A DNA stretch of 64,000 nucleotides, taken from NCBI RefSeq assembly GCF_900491745.1, contig NZ_UETR01000010.1, forward strand, positions 1-64,000, read 5' to 3'. Under the pieces are notes generated by a model. The model was not told where the DNA came from. It ran no database searches and saw nothing but the letters and a program-made list of their open reading frames with translations. Within the stretch, counting starts at the first letter, position 1; each line of letters starts with the position of its first letter. Both the position numbers and the translations under genes were made by a program. This stretch comes from Amarolinea aalborgensis. GTDB taxonomy: Bacteria; Chloroflexota; Anaerolineae; SSC4; Amarolineaceae. Below, one piece after another: positions 50,625 through 58,426 of this stretch.

Positions 50625-51964
50625 CTGGTGATGGACGCAGCGCGTCAAGCGAAGCGATATGGCTCGATGGTGTCCCGTCGCATTGGAGCATTGACCGGTT
50701 GAAATGGTCAATCGCCGGACTATTTAATGGCGTATGGGGAGATGAGCCTAACGGCATCGACGACATCATTTGTGTCCGCGTTGCAGATTTTGATCGAACT
50801 CACTTCAAAGTAGCGAACGATCCGCCGACGCGGCGGGCTGTTGAGATCAAGGACCGAGTTAACCGACTGCTGCATCCTGGAGATATGCTCATCGAGAAGT
50901 CAGGCGGTGGCGACAACCAGCCCGTAGGTTGTGTCGTGTATTTCGACCAACGCTATGACGCCATCTGCTCGAATTTCATCGGACGGATGGTAGTTGCCGC
51001 CGGAATGCATTCGCGGTATTGGTCGTACGAGCATGCTGCACTCTATGCAGGACGCCTCAATATCCCAGCCATTAAGCAAACTACAGGGATACAAAACCTC
51101 GACACGGACGCCTATTTCAATTTGCGGGTCGCCTATCCACCATTTGATGAACAACGCGCCATCGCCAACTACCTCGACCGCGAGACCGCTCAGATAGATG
51201 CCCTGGTCGCGGCCAAGGAGCGGCTGTTGACGTTGCTGGCGGAGAAGCGACGAGCGCTGATCACCCGCGCCGTCACGCGTGGCCTCAATTCGGATGTGCC
51301 CCTGCGCGAGTCGGGGCTGCCATGGTTGGGGGAGGTGCCGGCGCATTGGGAAGTTACTCGGCTGAAGTTCGTTGCCGATGTGCAGGGTGGTCTGGCGCTT
51401 GGAAAAAACTACGGAGCAGCAGATACAGCCGAATACCCATACTTGAGAGTAGCTAATGTTCAGGATGGCTACCTTGATCTCTCTGAGATCACCACAGTGC
51501 TTGTCCCAGAGAATGAAGCTAAGTCTTGCCTACTGCAATCTGGCGATGTTTTGATGAATGAAGGTGGTGACGCAGACAAACTAGGGCGAGGTTGCATTTG
51601 GCTCGGCGAGATTAACCCTTGCCTCCACCAGAACCATGTCTTTGCAGTCCGCCCCAAGCTCATCCGGTCCGAATGGCTCGACGCATGGACCTCGACTGAT
51701 ACCGCAAAGGCTTATTTTGAGAGTCGAGCGAAACAGTCCACGAATTTGGCGTCAATTTCAGGGACGAACATCAAGGAATTGCCAATCCTTGTTCCTCCAG
51801 ATGAAGAGCAGCGCGCCATCGTCGCCCACATCGCGGCGGAGACGGCCCGGCTGGATGCGTTGGCGGCGGCGACCAAGCGCAGCATCGCTCTGCTCAAGGA
51901 GCGCCGCGCCGCGCTCATCGCTGCGGCGGTGACGGGACGGATGCAGATTTCGGAAGCCGCGTAA
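50621..51964 (+). CDS. hsdS: Type I restriction-modification specificity subunit HsdS
   Basis: The 447-residue protein has two target-recognition domains. TRD1 is about 15-150 (LDGVPSHWSIDRLKWSI...), followed by a conserved helical spacer (PPFDEQRAIANYLDRETAQIDALVAAKERLLTLLAEKRRALI). TRD2 is about 225-370 (LPWLGEVPAHWEVTRLKFVA...), followed by a second spacer (PDEEQRAIVAHIAAETARLDALAAATKRSIALLKERRAALI). It binds the bipartite DNA target. It starts at GTG 50621 within the repeated GAGTGA. Confidence 0.95.
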   Translation: MTGDGRSASSEAIWLDGVPSHWSIDRLKWSIAGLFNGVWGDEPNGIDDIICVRVADFDRTHFKVANDPPTRRAVEIKDRVNRLLHPGDMLIEKSGGGDNQPVGCVVYFDQRYDAICSNFIGRMVVAAGMHSRYWSYEHAALYAGRLNIPAIKQTTGIQNLDTDAYFNLRVAYPPFDEQRAIANYLDRETAQIDALVAAKERLLTLLAEKRRALITRAVTRGLNSDVPLRESGLPWLGEVPAHWEVTRLKFVADVQGGLALGKNYGAADTAEYPYLRVANVQDGYLDLSEITTVLVPENEAKSCLLQSGDVLMNEGGDADKLGRGCIWLGEINPCLHQNHVFAVRPKLIRSEWLDAWTSTDTAKAYFESRAKQSTNLASISGTNIKELPILVPPDEEQRAIVAHIAAETARLDALAAATKRSIALLKERRAALIAAAVTGRMQISEAA

Positions 51965-52204
51965 TACGGCGAATGAGTCAATCAGCGACAGGATGTCGGC
52001 GTCGGCGAGCTGTGACAAGCGATGTGTTTTCCCGGGCGGGAGCGCAGCAGGGTTGGTTATTTGACGGTTATTTGATGGGGTTGATCGTTGCCCCCCAGAT
52101 ATGGGGTTGGTTAGCGCCCAAACCACTAGATATAGTGTTTTGATGGCGAGAACTGGTGGATTCTTATTTGATGGGTATTTGACGCTATGCCCAAAATCAG
52201 AACC

Positions 52205-52347
52205 GGAATGTGCGCCATCGTCGCGCACATCGCGGCCGAGACGGCCCGGCTGGAAGCGCTGGTCGCAACGACCGGGCGCAGCATCGCCTTGCTCAAGGAG
52301 CGCCGCGCTCATCGCCGCGGCAGTGATGGGGCAGATTGATATGTTGC
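52205..52347 (+). pseudogene. Tail fragment of a second hsdS
   Basis: CAIVAHIAAETARLEALVATTGRSIALLKERRA, then after a 1-nt slip LIAAAVMGQIDML, repeats the last spacer of the complete HsdS with several changes. No TRD is attached. The gap 51965-52383 otherwise holds an A/T-richer stretch (TTATTTGACGGTTATTTGATG near 52060) with no gene. This is probably a recombination scar from hsdS exchange. Confidence 0.7.
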
Positions 52348-52383
52348 AAGACGCAGTACTTAACGAAGAAAAGGAGAGGTGTC

Positions 52384-53553
52384 ATGCTAATCAAGGAACT
52401 CAAAGTTTCTGGTCTGTTGTCCTTTGGGCCGGAGGGCATGACCCTGCCATTAGGCAACCTGAACGCACTCATCGGACCAAACGGCTCCGGCAAATCTAAT
52501 TTCCTGGAAGTGCTCGCGCTGTTGAAGGCTGCGCCGACCAATCTTCCCGCGCCGGTGAAGGAAATGGGCGGCGTCAGAGAGTGGCTGTGGAAACCTGCGT
52601 CCGCCGTGCCGGAGGCGACGATAGAAGCCATCATCGAATACGTGGGCGCGCGCCAACCCTTGCGCCATGGCTTGGTTATGGCTGACCACAGCGGCCGATT
52701 TGAAGTGGTCGATGAGTGGATCGAGAATGAAAAACCCAACCCCGGCCGCACCAACCCCTATGTCTTTTATCGCTTCCAACGTGGCAATCCTGTGCTAGGC
52801 GAACCGCAGGCTCAAGCTATGGAACGGCAACTGCGGCGTGAGAATGTCAAACCAGAGCAGTCAGTGCTTTCACAGATTCGAGATCCAGAACGGTACCCAG
52901 CCTTGGGGTGGCTGCAAGAGCGCTACGAGCAAATCCGATTGTTCCGCAGCTGGACCTTCGGTCCAACTGCACCCTTGCGCCGCGAGCAGAGCACCCACGG
53001 CCGGTCAGATTTCCTGGTTGATGGAGGCGAAAATCTGGCCCTGGTTCTTTCGAAGATTCGCTCACGCATCAAGCCAGATCTGATCGAGGCGTTGCGTGAG
53101 CTTTACGAAGGCGTCGAGGACGTGAATTTCCAGATCGATGGTGGGAATGTTCTGCTTTTCTTGGAGGAACGCGGCGGACGCGAGATTCCTGCCACGCGTC
53201 TCTCGGATGGCACGCTGCGCTACCTCTGTCTGTTGGCTATTTTGCTGCATCCTGACCCGCCCCCACTGATTGCGATTGAGGAGCCGGAGCTGGGGTTGCA
53301 TCCGGACATTATCCCGCAGGTGGCGAAGCTCCTCGTCGCTGCATCGGAACGCACACAACTCGTGGTCACGACGCACAGCGACGTCCTGGTAGATGCGCTT
53401 ACGCGCCAACCGGATAGTGTCATCGTCTGTGAGAAGGTGGACGGCGAGTCGCAGTTTCGACGGCTGGATGCCGATCAACTGAAGGATTGGTTGGAGAAGT
53501 ACACTCTCGGCCAGTTGTGGAGCATGGGTGAAATCGGAGGCAACCGATGGTGA
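52384..53553 (+). CDS. AAA (AAA_21/OLD-type) ATPase nested in the R-M operon
   Basis: The 389-residue ABC/SMC-like ATPase has Walker A ALIGPNGSGKSNFLEVL, an ABC-signature-like LSDGTLRYLCLLAILLHP, and Walker B IAIEEPELGLHPDIIPQVAKLL with the catalytic Glu. H-loop TTHSDVLVDAL follows. Such ATPases act as sensors or clamps for a nuclease partner. AAAGGAGAGG precedes the ATG. Its end overlaps the DUF4276 gene by 7 nt, so the two are coupled. The order ATPase then TOPRIM-like partner resembles AbiL and PARIS organisation. Confidence 0.92.
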   Translation: MLIKELKVSGLLSFGPEGMTLPLGNLNALIGPNGSGKSNFLEVLALLKAAPTNLPAPVKEMGGVREWLWKPASAVPEATIEAIIEYVGARQPLRHGLVMADHSGRFEVVDEWIENEKPNPGRTNPYVFYRFQRGNPVLGEPQAQAMERQLRRENVKPEQSVLSQIRDPERYPALGWLQERYEQIRLFRSWTFGPTAPLRREQSTHGRSDFLVDGGENLALVLSKIRSRIKPDLIEALRELYEGVEDVNFQIDGGNVLLFLEERGGREIPATRLSDGTLRYLCLLAILLHPDPPPLIAIEEPELGLHPDIIPQVAKLLVAASERTQLVVTTHSDVLVDALTRQPDSVIVCEKVDGESQFRRLDADQLKDWLEKYTLGQLWSMGEIGGNRW

Positions 53554-54140
53554 CGGCGAAACTCTACGTGGAGGGCGCGGGTCCGCGACGCGCGCAGCAG
53601 TCGCAGTGCCGCCGGGCCTTCGCCAAGTTCTTCGAGGCGGCCGGCGTCAAGAACCGGCCGGGCGTGGAACCGTGCGGCGGACGGCAAGAGGCTTTCGATA
53701 GCTTCCGCATCGCACTCAAAACCCGCTCATCGGACATCCCGCTTTTGCTGGTAGACGCGGAAGCGCCTATCACGGAAGGCCACACCTCCTGGCAGCACCT
53801 AAAGGCCCGCGACGGCTGGGACCGGCCGCCTGGCGCAGGCGATGACCAGGCCTTCCTGATGGTGCAGGTCATGGAAACCTGGTTCCTGGCCGATCAAGCT
53901 GCGCTACGTCAATACTTTGGCCCGCACTTCTCCAACACACCCTTCCGTGCGTGGCCCGCGCTGGAAGCGGTGCCCAAGCAAACGGTGTACGATGCTCTGG
54001 CCAAAGCGACGGCGGAGTGCAAACAGGTCTACCGGAAAGGCGATGTATCGTTCGATCTGCTTGCCAGCCTGACCCCGGCCACCATCGAAGCCGTGTGTCC
54101 GCACGCCAACGTGTTGCTCGAACGTCTCAGGAGCCTGTGA
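53547..54140 (+). CDS. DUF4276 family protein (predicted TOPRIM-like effector)
   Basis: The 197-residue protein starts VTAKLYVEGAGPRRAQQSQCRRAFAKFF, a VEG motif at the position of the TOPRIM catalytic Glu, and has PLLLVDAEAPI as the Asp-containing strand. AFLMVQVMETWFLADQAALRQYFG is typical of DUF4276. The C-terminal half is helical. It overlaps the ATPase upstream and shares TGATG with the hsdR start. Relatives paired with such ATPases abort phage infection by nuclease activity; that role here is inference. Confidence 0.85.
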   Translation: MVTAKLYVEGAGPRRAQQSQCRRAFAKFFEAAGVKNRPGVEPCGGRQEAFDSFRIALKTRSSDIPLLLVDAEAPITEGHTSWQHLKARDGWDRPPGAGDDQAFLMVQVMETWFLADQAALRQYFGPHFSNTPFRAWPALEAVPKQTVYDALAKATAECKQVYRKGDVSFDLLASLTPATIEAVCPHANVLLERLRSL

Positions 54141-57100
54141 TGTCCGACGAGCGCACATCCGAAGCTGCCTTTGAGACGGCCATCGAAACCCACCTCCTCG
54201 CCCATGGTTACGTGGCCGTAGATCGAGTCGGCTTCGATCGCACGCGGGCCATCTTCCCCCAGATGGCGCTGACCTTCATCCGCGAGACCCAGCCCAAGGA
54301 ATGGGCCAAACTCGAGGCGCTGCACGGCGACAAAACCGGCGAGCAGATCCTCGACGACCTGTGCAAGTGGATGGACGCCAACGGCTCCCTGGCGACCCTG
54401 CGCCACGGCTTCAAGTGCTACGGCCGCACGTTGCGCGTGGCTTTCTTTAAGGCCGCGCATGCGCTTAACCCGGAACTGGAAGCGCGCTACGCCGCCAACC
54501 GTCTCGGCATCACGCGCCAGCTTCACTTCTCGCCGCGCTCCGAGAAATCAGTGGATGTCACCCTCAGCCTCAACGGCGTTCCTGTCGCTACTCTCGAGCT
54601 CAAGAACCCGTTCACTGGCCAGACGATGGAACATGCGCGCCGACAATACCAGCAGGATCGCGACCCACGCGAGACAATCTTCGAGTTCAAGCGGCGCACC
54701 CTGGTGCACTTTGCCGTGGATACCGAGGCGGTCTTCATGACCACGCGGCTGGCCGGCCCGGCGACCCATTTCCTGCCCTTCAACCGCGGCTGCGACGGCG
54801 GCGCCGGCAACCTACCCGACCCGGCGGGCCGCACCTACCGCACGGCGTATCTGTGGGAGGAGGTCTTGCAGCGGGACAGCTTCCTCGACCTGCTGGCGCG
54901 CTTCATCCATCTGCAAGTTGACGAAAAACGCGACGATCAGGGCCGCAAGGTCAAAACGGAGACATTGGTCTTTCCCCGTTATCACCAGCTTCAGGCCGTG
55001 CGCACCCTGGTGGAGGCCGCCCGCACCCAGGGTGTGGGACACAACTACCTGGTCGAGCACTCGGCGGGCAGCGGCAAGAGCAACACCATCGGCTGGCTGG
55101 CCCACCGTCTGGCATCCCTGCACGACGCGGCCAACCGCCGCGTCTTCGACAGCGTGATCGTGGTGACGGACCGCATCGTGCTCGACCAGCAGCTGCAAGA
55201 CACTATCTACCAGTTCGAGCACAAGCGCGGCGTGGTGCAGAAGATTGATGAAAGCTCGCGCCAACTGGCCGAGGCGCTGGAGAGCGCGGTGCCTGTCATC
55301 ATCACCACCTTGCAGAAATTCCCTTTCGTCTCCAAGCAGTTGCTCAAAATGGCCGAGGAGCGGGGCGAGCAGAGCGCCGGCGCGCTGCCAACGCGGCGCT
55401 GTGCGGTGATCATTGACGAGGCGCACAGCTCCCAGGGCGGCGAGAGCGCCGCGGACCTCAAAGAAGTGCTGGGCGGCGAAGAGTTGCGCCGGGCGGCCCA
55501 GCAGCAGGCGGCCGAAGAAGGCCTGGACGACATAGCAGAGCTCTTCCGCAGCATGGCCAAACGCGGCCGTCAGGCCAACCTGAGTTTCTTCGCCTTCACC
55601 GCCACGCCCAAGTATAAGACCTTCGCCGTCTTCGCGGAAAATGGGGAGCCGACCCATCGCTACACCATGCGCCAGGCCATCGAGGAAGGCTTCATCCTCG
55701 ACGTGCTGAAGCACTACACCACTTACGCCACTTACTACAAACTGCTCAAGGCATGCGAGGATGACCCTAACGTCGAGCGCAAACAGGCGGCGCGCGCCCT
55801 GGCGCGCTTCATGAAGTTGCACCCGCACAACATCGCCCAGAAGACCGAGGTGATGGTGGAGCATTTCCAGGCAGTCACGCGGCACAAGATCGGCGGACGG
55901 GCGAAGGCGATGGTGGTGACGGACTCGCGACTCGCGGCCGTGCGCTACAAGCAGAGTTTCGATCGCTATATTCAGGAGAAAGGCTACGCCATCAAGACGC
56001 TGGTGGCCTTCTCCGGCACGGTGCCGGACGACAAGCTGCCCGACGTGATCTACACCGAAGAGGGCATGAACCACGGCATTCGTGAGAAGGAACTGCCTGA
56101 GAAGTTCGCCACCACGGAGTATCAGGTGCTGCTCGTAGCCGAGAAGTATCAGACCGGCTTCGACCAGCCGCTCCTGCACACGATGTATGTGGACAAGCGG
56201 TTGGCTGGCATCCAGGCCGTGCAAACGCTCTCGCGGCTCAATCGCACCCATCCGCTCAAGGAAGATACCTTCGTCCTCGATTTCGTCAATGACCCCACCG
56301 AGATTCGTGAGGCCTTCAAGGTTTACTACGAGGGCGCCGAGATGGGCGCGGCGGTAGACCCGGCGCGCCTGTACCAGATCCAGGCCGAGTTGGACGCATC
56401 AGGCATCTACCTGGCAGAGGAGGTGCAGCGATTCTGTGCAGTTTACTTCGCTCCCAGGGAGCGACAAACCGCCGCTGATCACCAGGCCATGAACGCCGCA
56501 CTGGATCCGGCGGTGCAGCGCTTTACCGTACTTCAGGAGAATGATGAAGCTGAGGCTGAGCTTTGGCGCGGCAAGCAGCAGGCCTTTCGTAACCTCTACG
56601 GCTTCCTCAGCCAAATCATTCCCTACCAGGACTCGGACCTGGAGCGGCTATACGTTTTTCTGCGCCATCTCGGCGCCAAACTACCGCGACGGCGTAGCGG
56701 TCCGGCCTACAAGTTCGACGAGGATGTGCGGCTGGAATATTACCGCCTGCAGAAGATCAGCGAAGGCTCGATTGATTTGCGAGAAGGTTACGCACCTCGC
56801 CTTGATGGCCCCTCGGAAGTGGGAAGCGGCCTAGTCCACGAGCAGCCGATCTTACTTTCGCGCCTAATCGCCCTCGTGAACGAGCAGTTCGGCACCGATT
56901 TCAATCAGGCTGACCAATTGTTTTTCGACCAGATCGTGGAAGTTGCCGTGCGCGACGCCAGGCTGCAACAGGCGGCGGCGGTCAATCCAAGCGACAAATT
57001 TGAACTGGTCTTCAAGAACTTGTTGGAAACTCTCTTCGTGGAACGTATGGATCATAATGAGAACATCTTCGTGCGTTTCATGAACGACCCTGCGTTTCGG

Positions 57101-57163
57101 AAAGTCGTCACGACCGGGTTGGCCGCTGAAGCATATCAGCGACTACGCGCTGGGATCAACTGA
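54140..57163 (+). CDS. hsdR: Type I restriction endonuclease subunit HsdR
   Basis: The 1007-residue protein has an N-terminal nuclease domain with SVDVTLSLNGVPVATLELKNP (the E-x-K of PD-(D/E)XK, about residue 150). SF2 helicase motifs follow: EHSAGSGKSNTIGWLAHRL (Walker A), VIVVTDRIVLDQQL, AVIIDEAHSSQ (DEAH), FFAFTATP (motif III) and LVAEKYQTGFDQPLLHTMYVDK (V-VI region). The C-terminal helical domain begins near residue 750. It translocates DNA and cuts it away from the HsdS site. It overlaps the DUF4276 stop by 1 nt. Confidence 0.95.
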   Translation: MSDERTSEAAFETAIETHLLAHGYVAVDRVGFDRTRAIFPQMALTFIRETQPKEWAKLEALHGDKTGEQILDDLCKWMDANGSLATLRHGFKCYGRTLRVAFFKAAHALNPELEARYAANRLGITRQLHFSPRSEKSVDVTLSLNGVPVATLELKNPFTGQTMEHARRQYQQDRDPRETIFEFKRRTLVHFAVDTEAVFMTTRLAGPATHFLPFNRGCDGGAGNLPDPAGRTYRTAYLWEEVLQRDSFLDLLARFIHLQVDEKRDDQGRKVKTETLVFPRYHQLQAVRTLVEAARTQGVGHNYLVEHSAGSGKSNTIGWLAHRLASLHDAANRRVFDSVIVVTDRIVLDQQLQDTIYQFEHKRGVVQKIDESSRQLAEALESAVPVIITTLQKFPFVSKQLLKMAEERGEQSAGALPTRRCAVIIDEAHSSQGGESAADLKEVLGGEELRRAAQQQAAEEGLDDIAELFRSMAKRGRQANLSFFAFTATPKYKTFAVFAENGEPTHRYTMRQAIEEGFILDVLKHYTTYATYYKLLKACEDDPNVERKQAARALARFMKLHPHNIAQKTEVMVEHFQAVTRHKIGGRAKAMVVTDSRLAAVRYKQSFDRYIQEKGYAIKTLVAFSGTVPDDKLPDVIYTEEGMNHGIREKELPEKFATTEYQVLLVAEKYQTGFDQPLLHTMYVDKRLAGIQAVQTLSRLNRTHPLKEDTFVLDFVNDPTEIREAFKVYYEGAEMGAAVDPARLYQIQAELDASGIYLAEEVQRFCAVYFAPRERQTAADHQAMNAALDPAVQRFTVLQENDEAEAELWRGKQQAFRNLYGFLSQIIPYQDSDLERLYVFLRHLGAKLPRRRSGPAYKFDEDVRLEYYRLQKISEGSIDLREGYAPRLDGPSEVGSGLVHEQPILLSRLIALVNEQFGTDFNQADQLFFDQIVEVAVRDARLQQAAAVNPSDKFELVFKNLLETLFVERMDHNENIFVRFMNDPAFRKVVTTGLAAEAYQRLRAGIN

Positions 57164-57208
57164 CCTCGTAACGTGCTCCGCTCGCAACCAACGATGAAAA
57201 ACGAGACG

Positions 57209-57247
57209 TTCCCTCCTTCCCTCCTTCCCTCCTTCCCTCTTCCCTCC
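57209..57247 (+). repeat. Polypyrimidine tract of CCTTCCCT units
   Basis: TTCCCTCC is repeated nearly five times after hsdR. It could slow or terminate transcription, or mark slippage. No gene is affected. Confidence 0.8.
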
Positions 57248-57254
57248 ATGCCTC

Positions 57255-57283
57255 TTGACCCACCATTATTCACGGTGTATACT
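57255..57283 (+). promoter_or_regulatory. Promoter of the ribokinase gene
   Basis: TTGACC (57255-57260), a 17-bp spacer and TATACT (57278-57283), 20-23 nt before the start codons. It is a close match to the sigma-70-type consensus. Confidence 0.75.
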
Positions 57284-57306
57284 TGGCTGGGACAAGGGAG
57301 AGGATG

Positions 57307-58233
57307 ATGGCGCCACGGATTGTGGTTGTTGGCAGCAGTAATACAGACCTGGTGGTGACGCTGCCTGCGCTGCCCAAGCCAGGCGAGACGCTGCTGGGCG
57401 GCGATCTGCTCACGGCGCAGGGCGGCAAGGGCGCCAATCAAGCCGTGGCCGCCGCGCGCCTGGGCGCCGCGGTCACCCTGGTAGGCTGCGTGGGCGATGA
57501 CGACTTTGGCGCGGCCTCCCTGGCGCAGTATGCCCGCGAGGGTATGGATACCAGCCGAATGCGGGTGGTTGCCGGGGCGCCTTCGGGTGTCGCCTTGATT
57601 TTCGTAGGCGCCAGCGGTGAAAACATGATTGCCGTGGCAGCAGGCGCCAACCTGCGCCTGACGACGGCGGATATCGAAGCCGCGGCGCCGGTCATCCAGG
57701 CGGCGGACGTGCTGCTGCTGCAACTGGAAACGCCGCTGACCACCGTGCTCAGCGCGGCGCGCCTGGCGCACGCGGCCGGCGTCAAGGTCATCCTCAACCC
57801 GGCGCCGGCGCAGCCTTTACCCGCCTCCTTGTTGACCCTGGTGGATGTCTTGACCCCCAACGAACGCGAGGCCTTGCTGGTCTCTGGTCTGCCGGCTGAC
57901 GCGGCTCCGGCGGCTGCGGCCGCGCGCCTGCAAAGCCTGGGAGTCAAGACCGTTGTCGTTACGCTCGGCGCAGCCGGCGCCCTGGTGAAAACCGTGGCAG
58001 ATGCGGCTTTCACCGTGCCCAGCTTCCGCGTGCCGGCGGTGGACACCGTGGCAGCCGGCGACGCGTTCAACGGCGGCCTGGCCGTGGCCCTGGCGCAGGG
58101 CCAGCCGCTGGCGACCGCTGTGCGCTTTGCCAATGCCGTGGCCGCGTTGGCCGTAACTCGACCAGGCGCGCAATCCTCGCTGCCCTCCGCGGCGGAAGTG
58201 GCGGCGTTCTTGGAAGCAAGAATGGGCGATTGA
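57307..58233 (+). CDS. rbsK: Ribokinase (PfkB family)
   Basis: The 308-residue sugar kinase shows the ribokinase signatures: VVVGSSNTDLVVTLPALPKPGETLLGGD, GGKGANQAVAAARLGA (PfkB motif 1) and PAVDTVAAGDAFNGGLAVAL with the catalytic Asp in DTVAAGD (PfkB motif 2). The start could be the ATG at 57304 or 57307; GGGAGAGG favours the second. It phosphorylates ribose at O5 with ATP. No ribose transporter is nearby. Confidence 0.92.
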   Translation: MAPRIVVVGSSNTDLVVTLPALPKPGETLLGGDLLTAQGGKGANQAVAAARLGAAVTLVGCVGDDDFGAASLAQYAREGMDTSRMRVVAGAPSGVALIFVGASGENMIAVAAGANLRLTTADIEAAAPVIQAADVLLLQLETPLTTVLSAARLAHAAGVKVILNPAPAQPLPASLLTLVDVLTPNEREALLVSGLPADAAPAAAAARLQSLGVKTVVVTLGAAGALVKTVADAAFTVPSFRVPAVDTVAAGDAFNGGLAVALAQGQPLATAVRFANAVAALAVTRPGAQSSLPSAAEVAAFLEARMGD

Positions 58234-58426
58234 GCGGAGATCGGAGACCGGAGACCGGAGCGCTCAGGTGAACGATGGGCATCGCCCATTACCTCACCAT
58301 CATCCAGTTTAGCGATATAGGGCAAGTCGGAGGGCGCCAGCCTGCACCGGACGTCGGGGTCTGACTTACGCGCGGCGTCGAACTCTGGTAAAATAGCGCA
58401 AGCCAGCAGCTTCACCAGGCGCGGAG

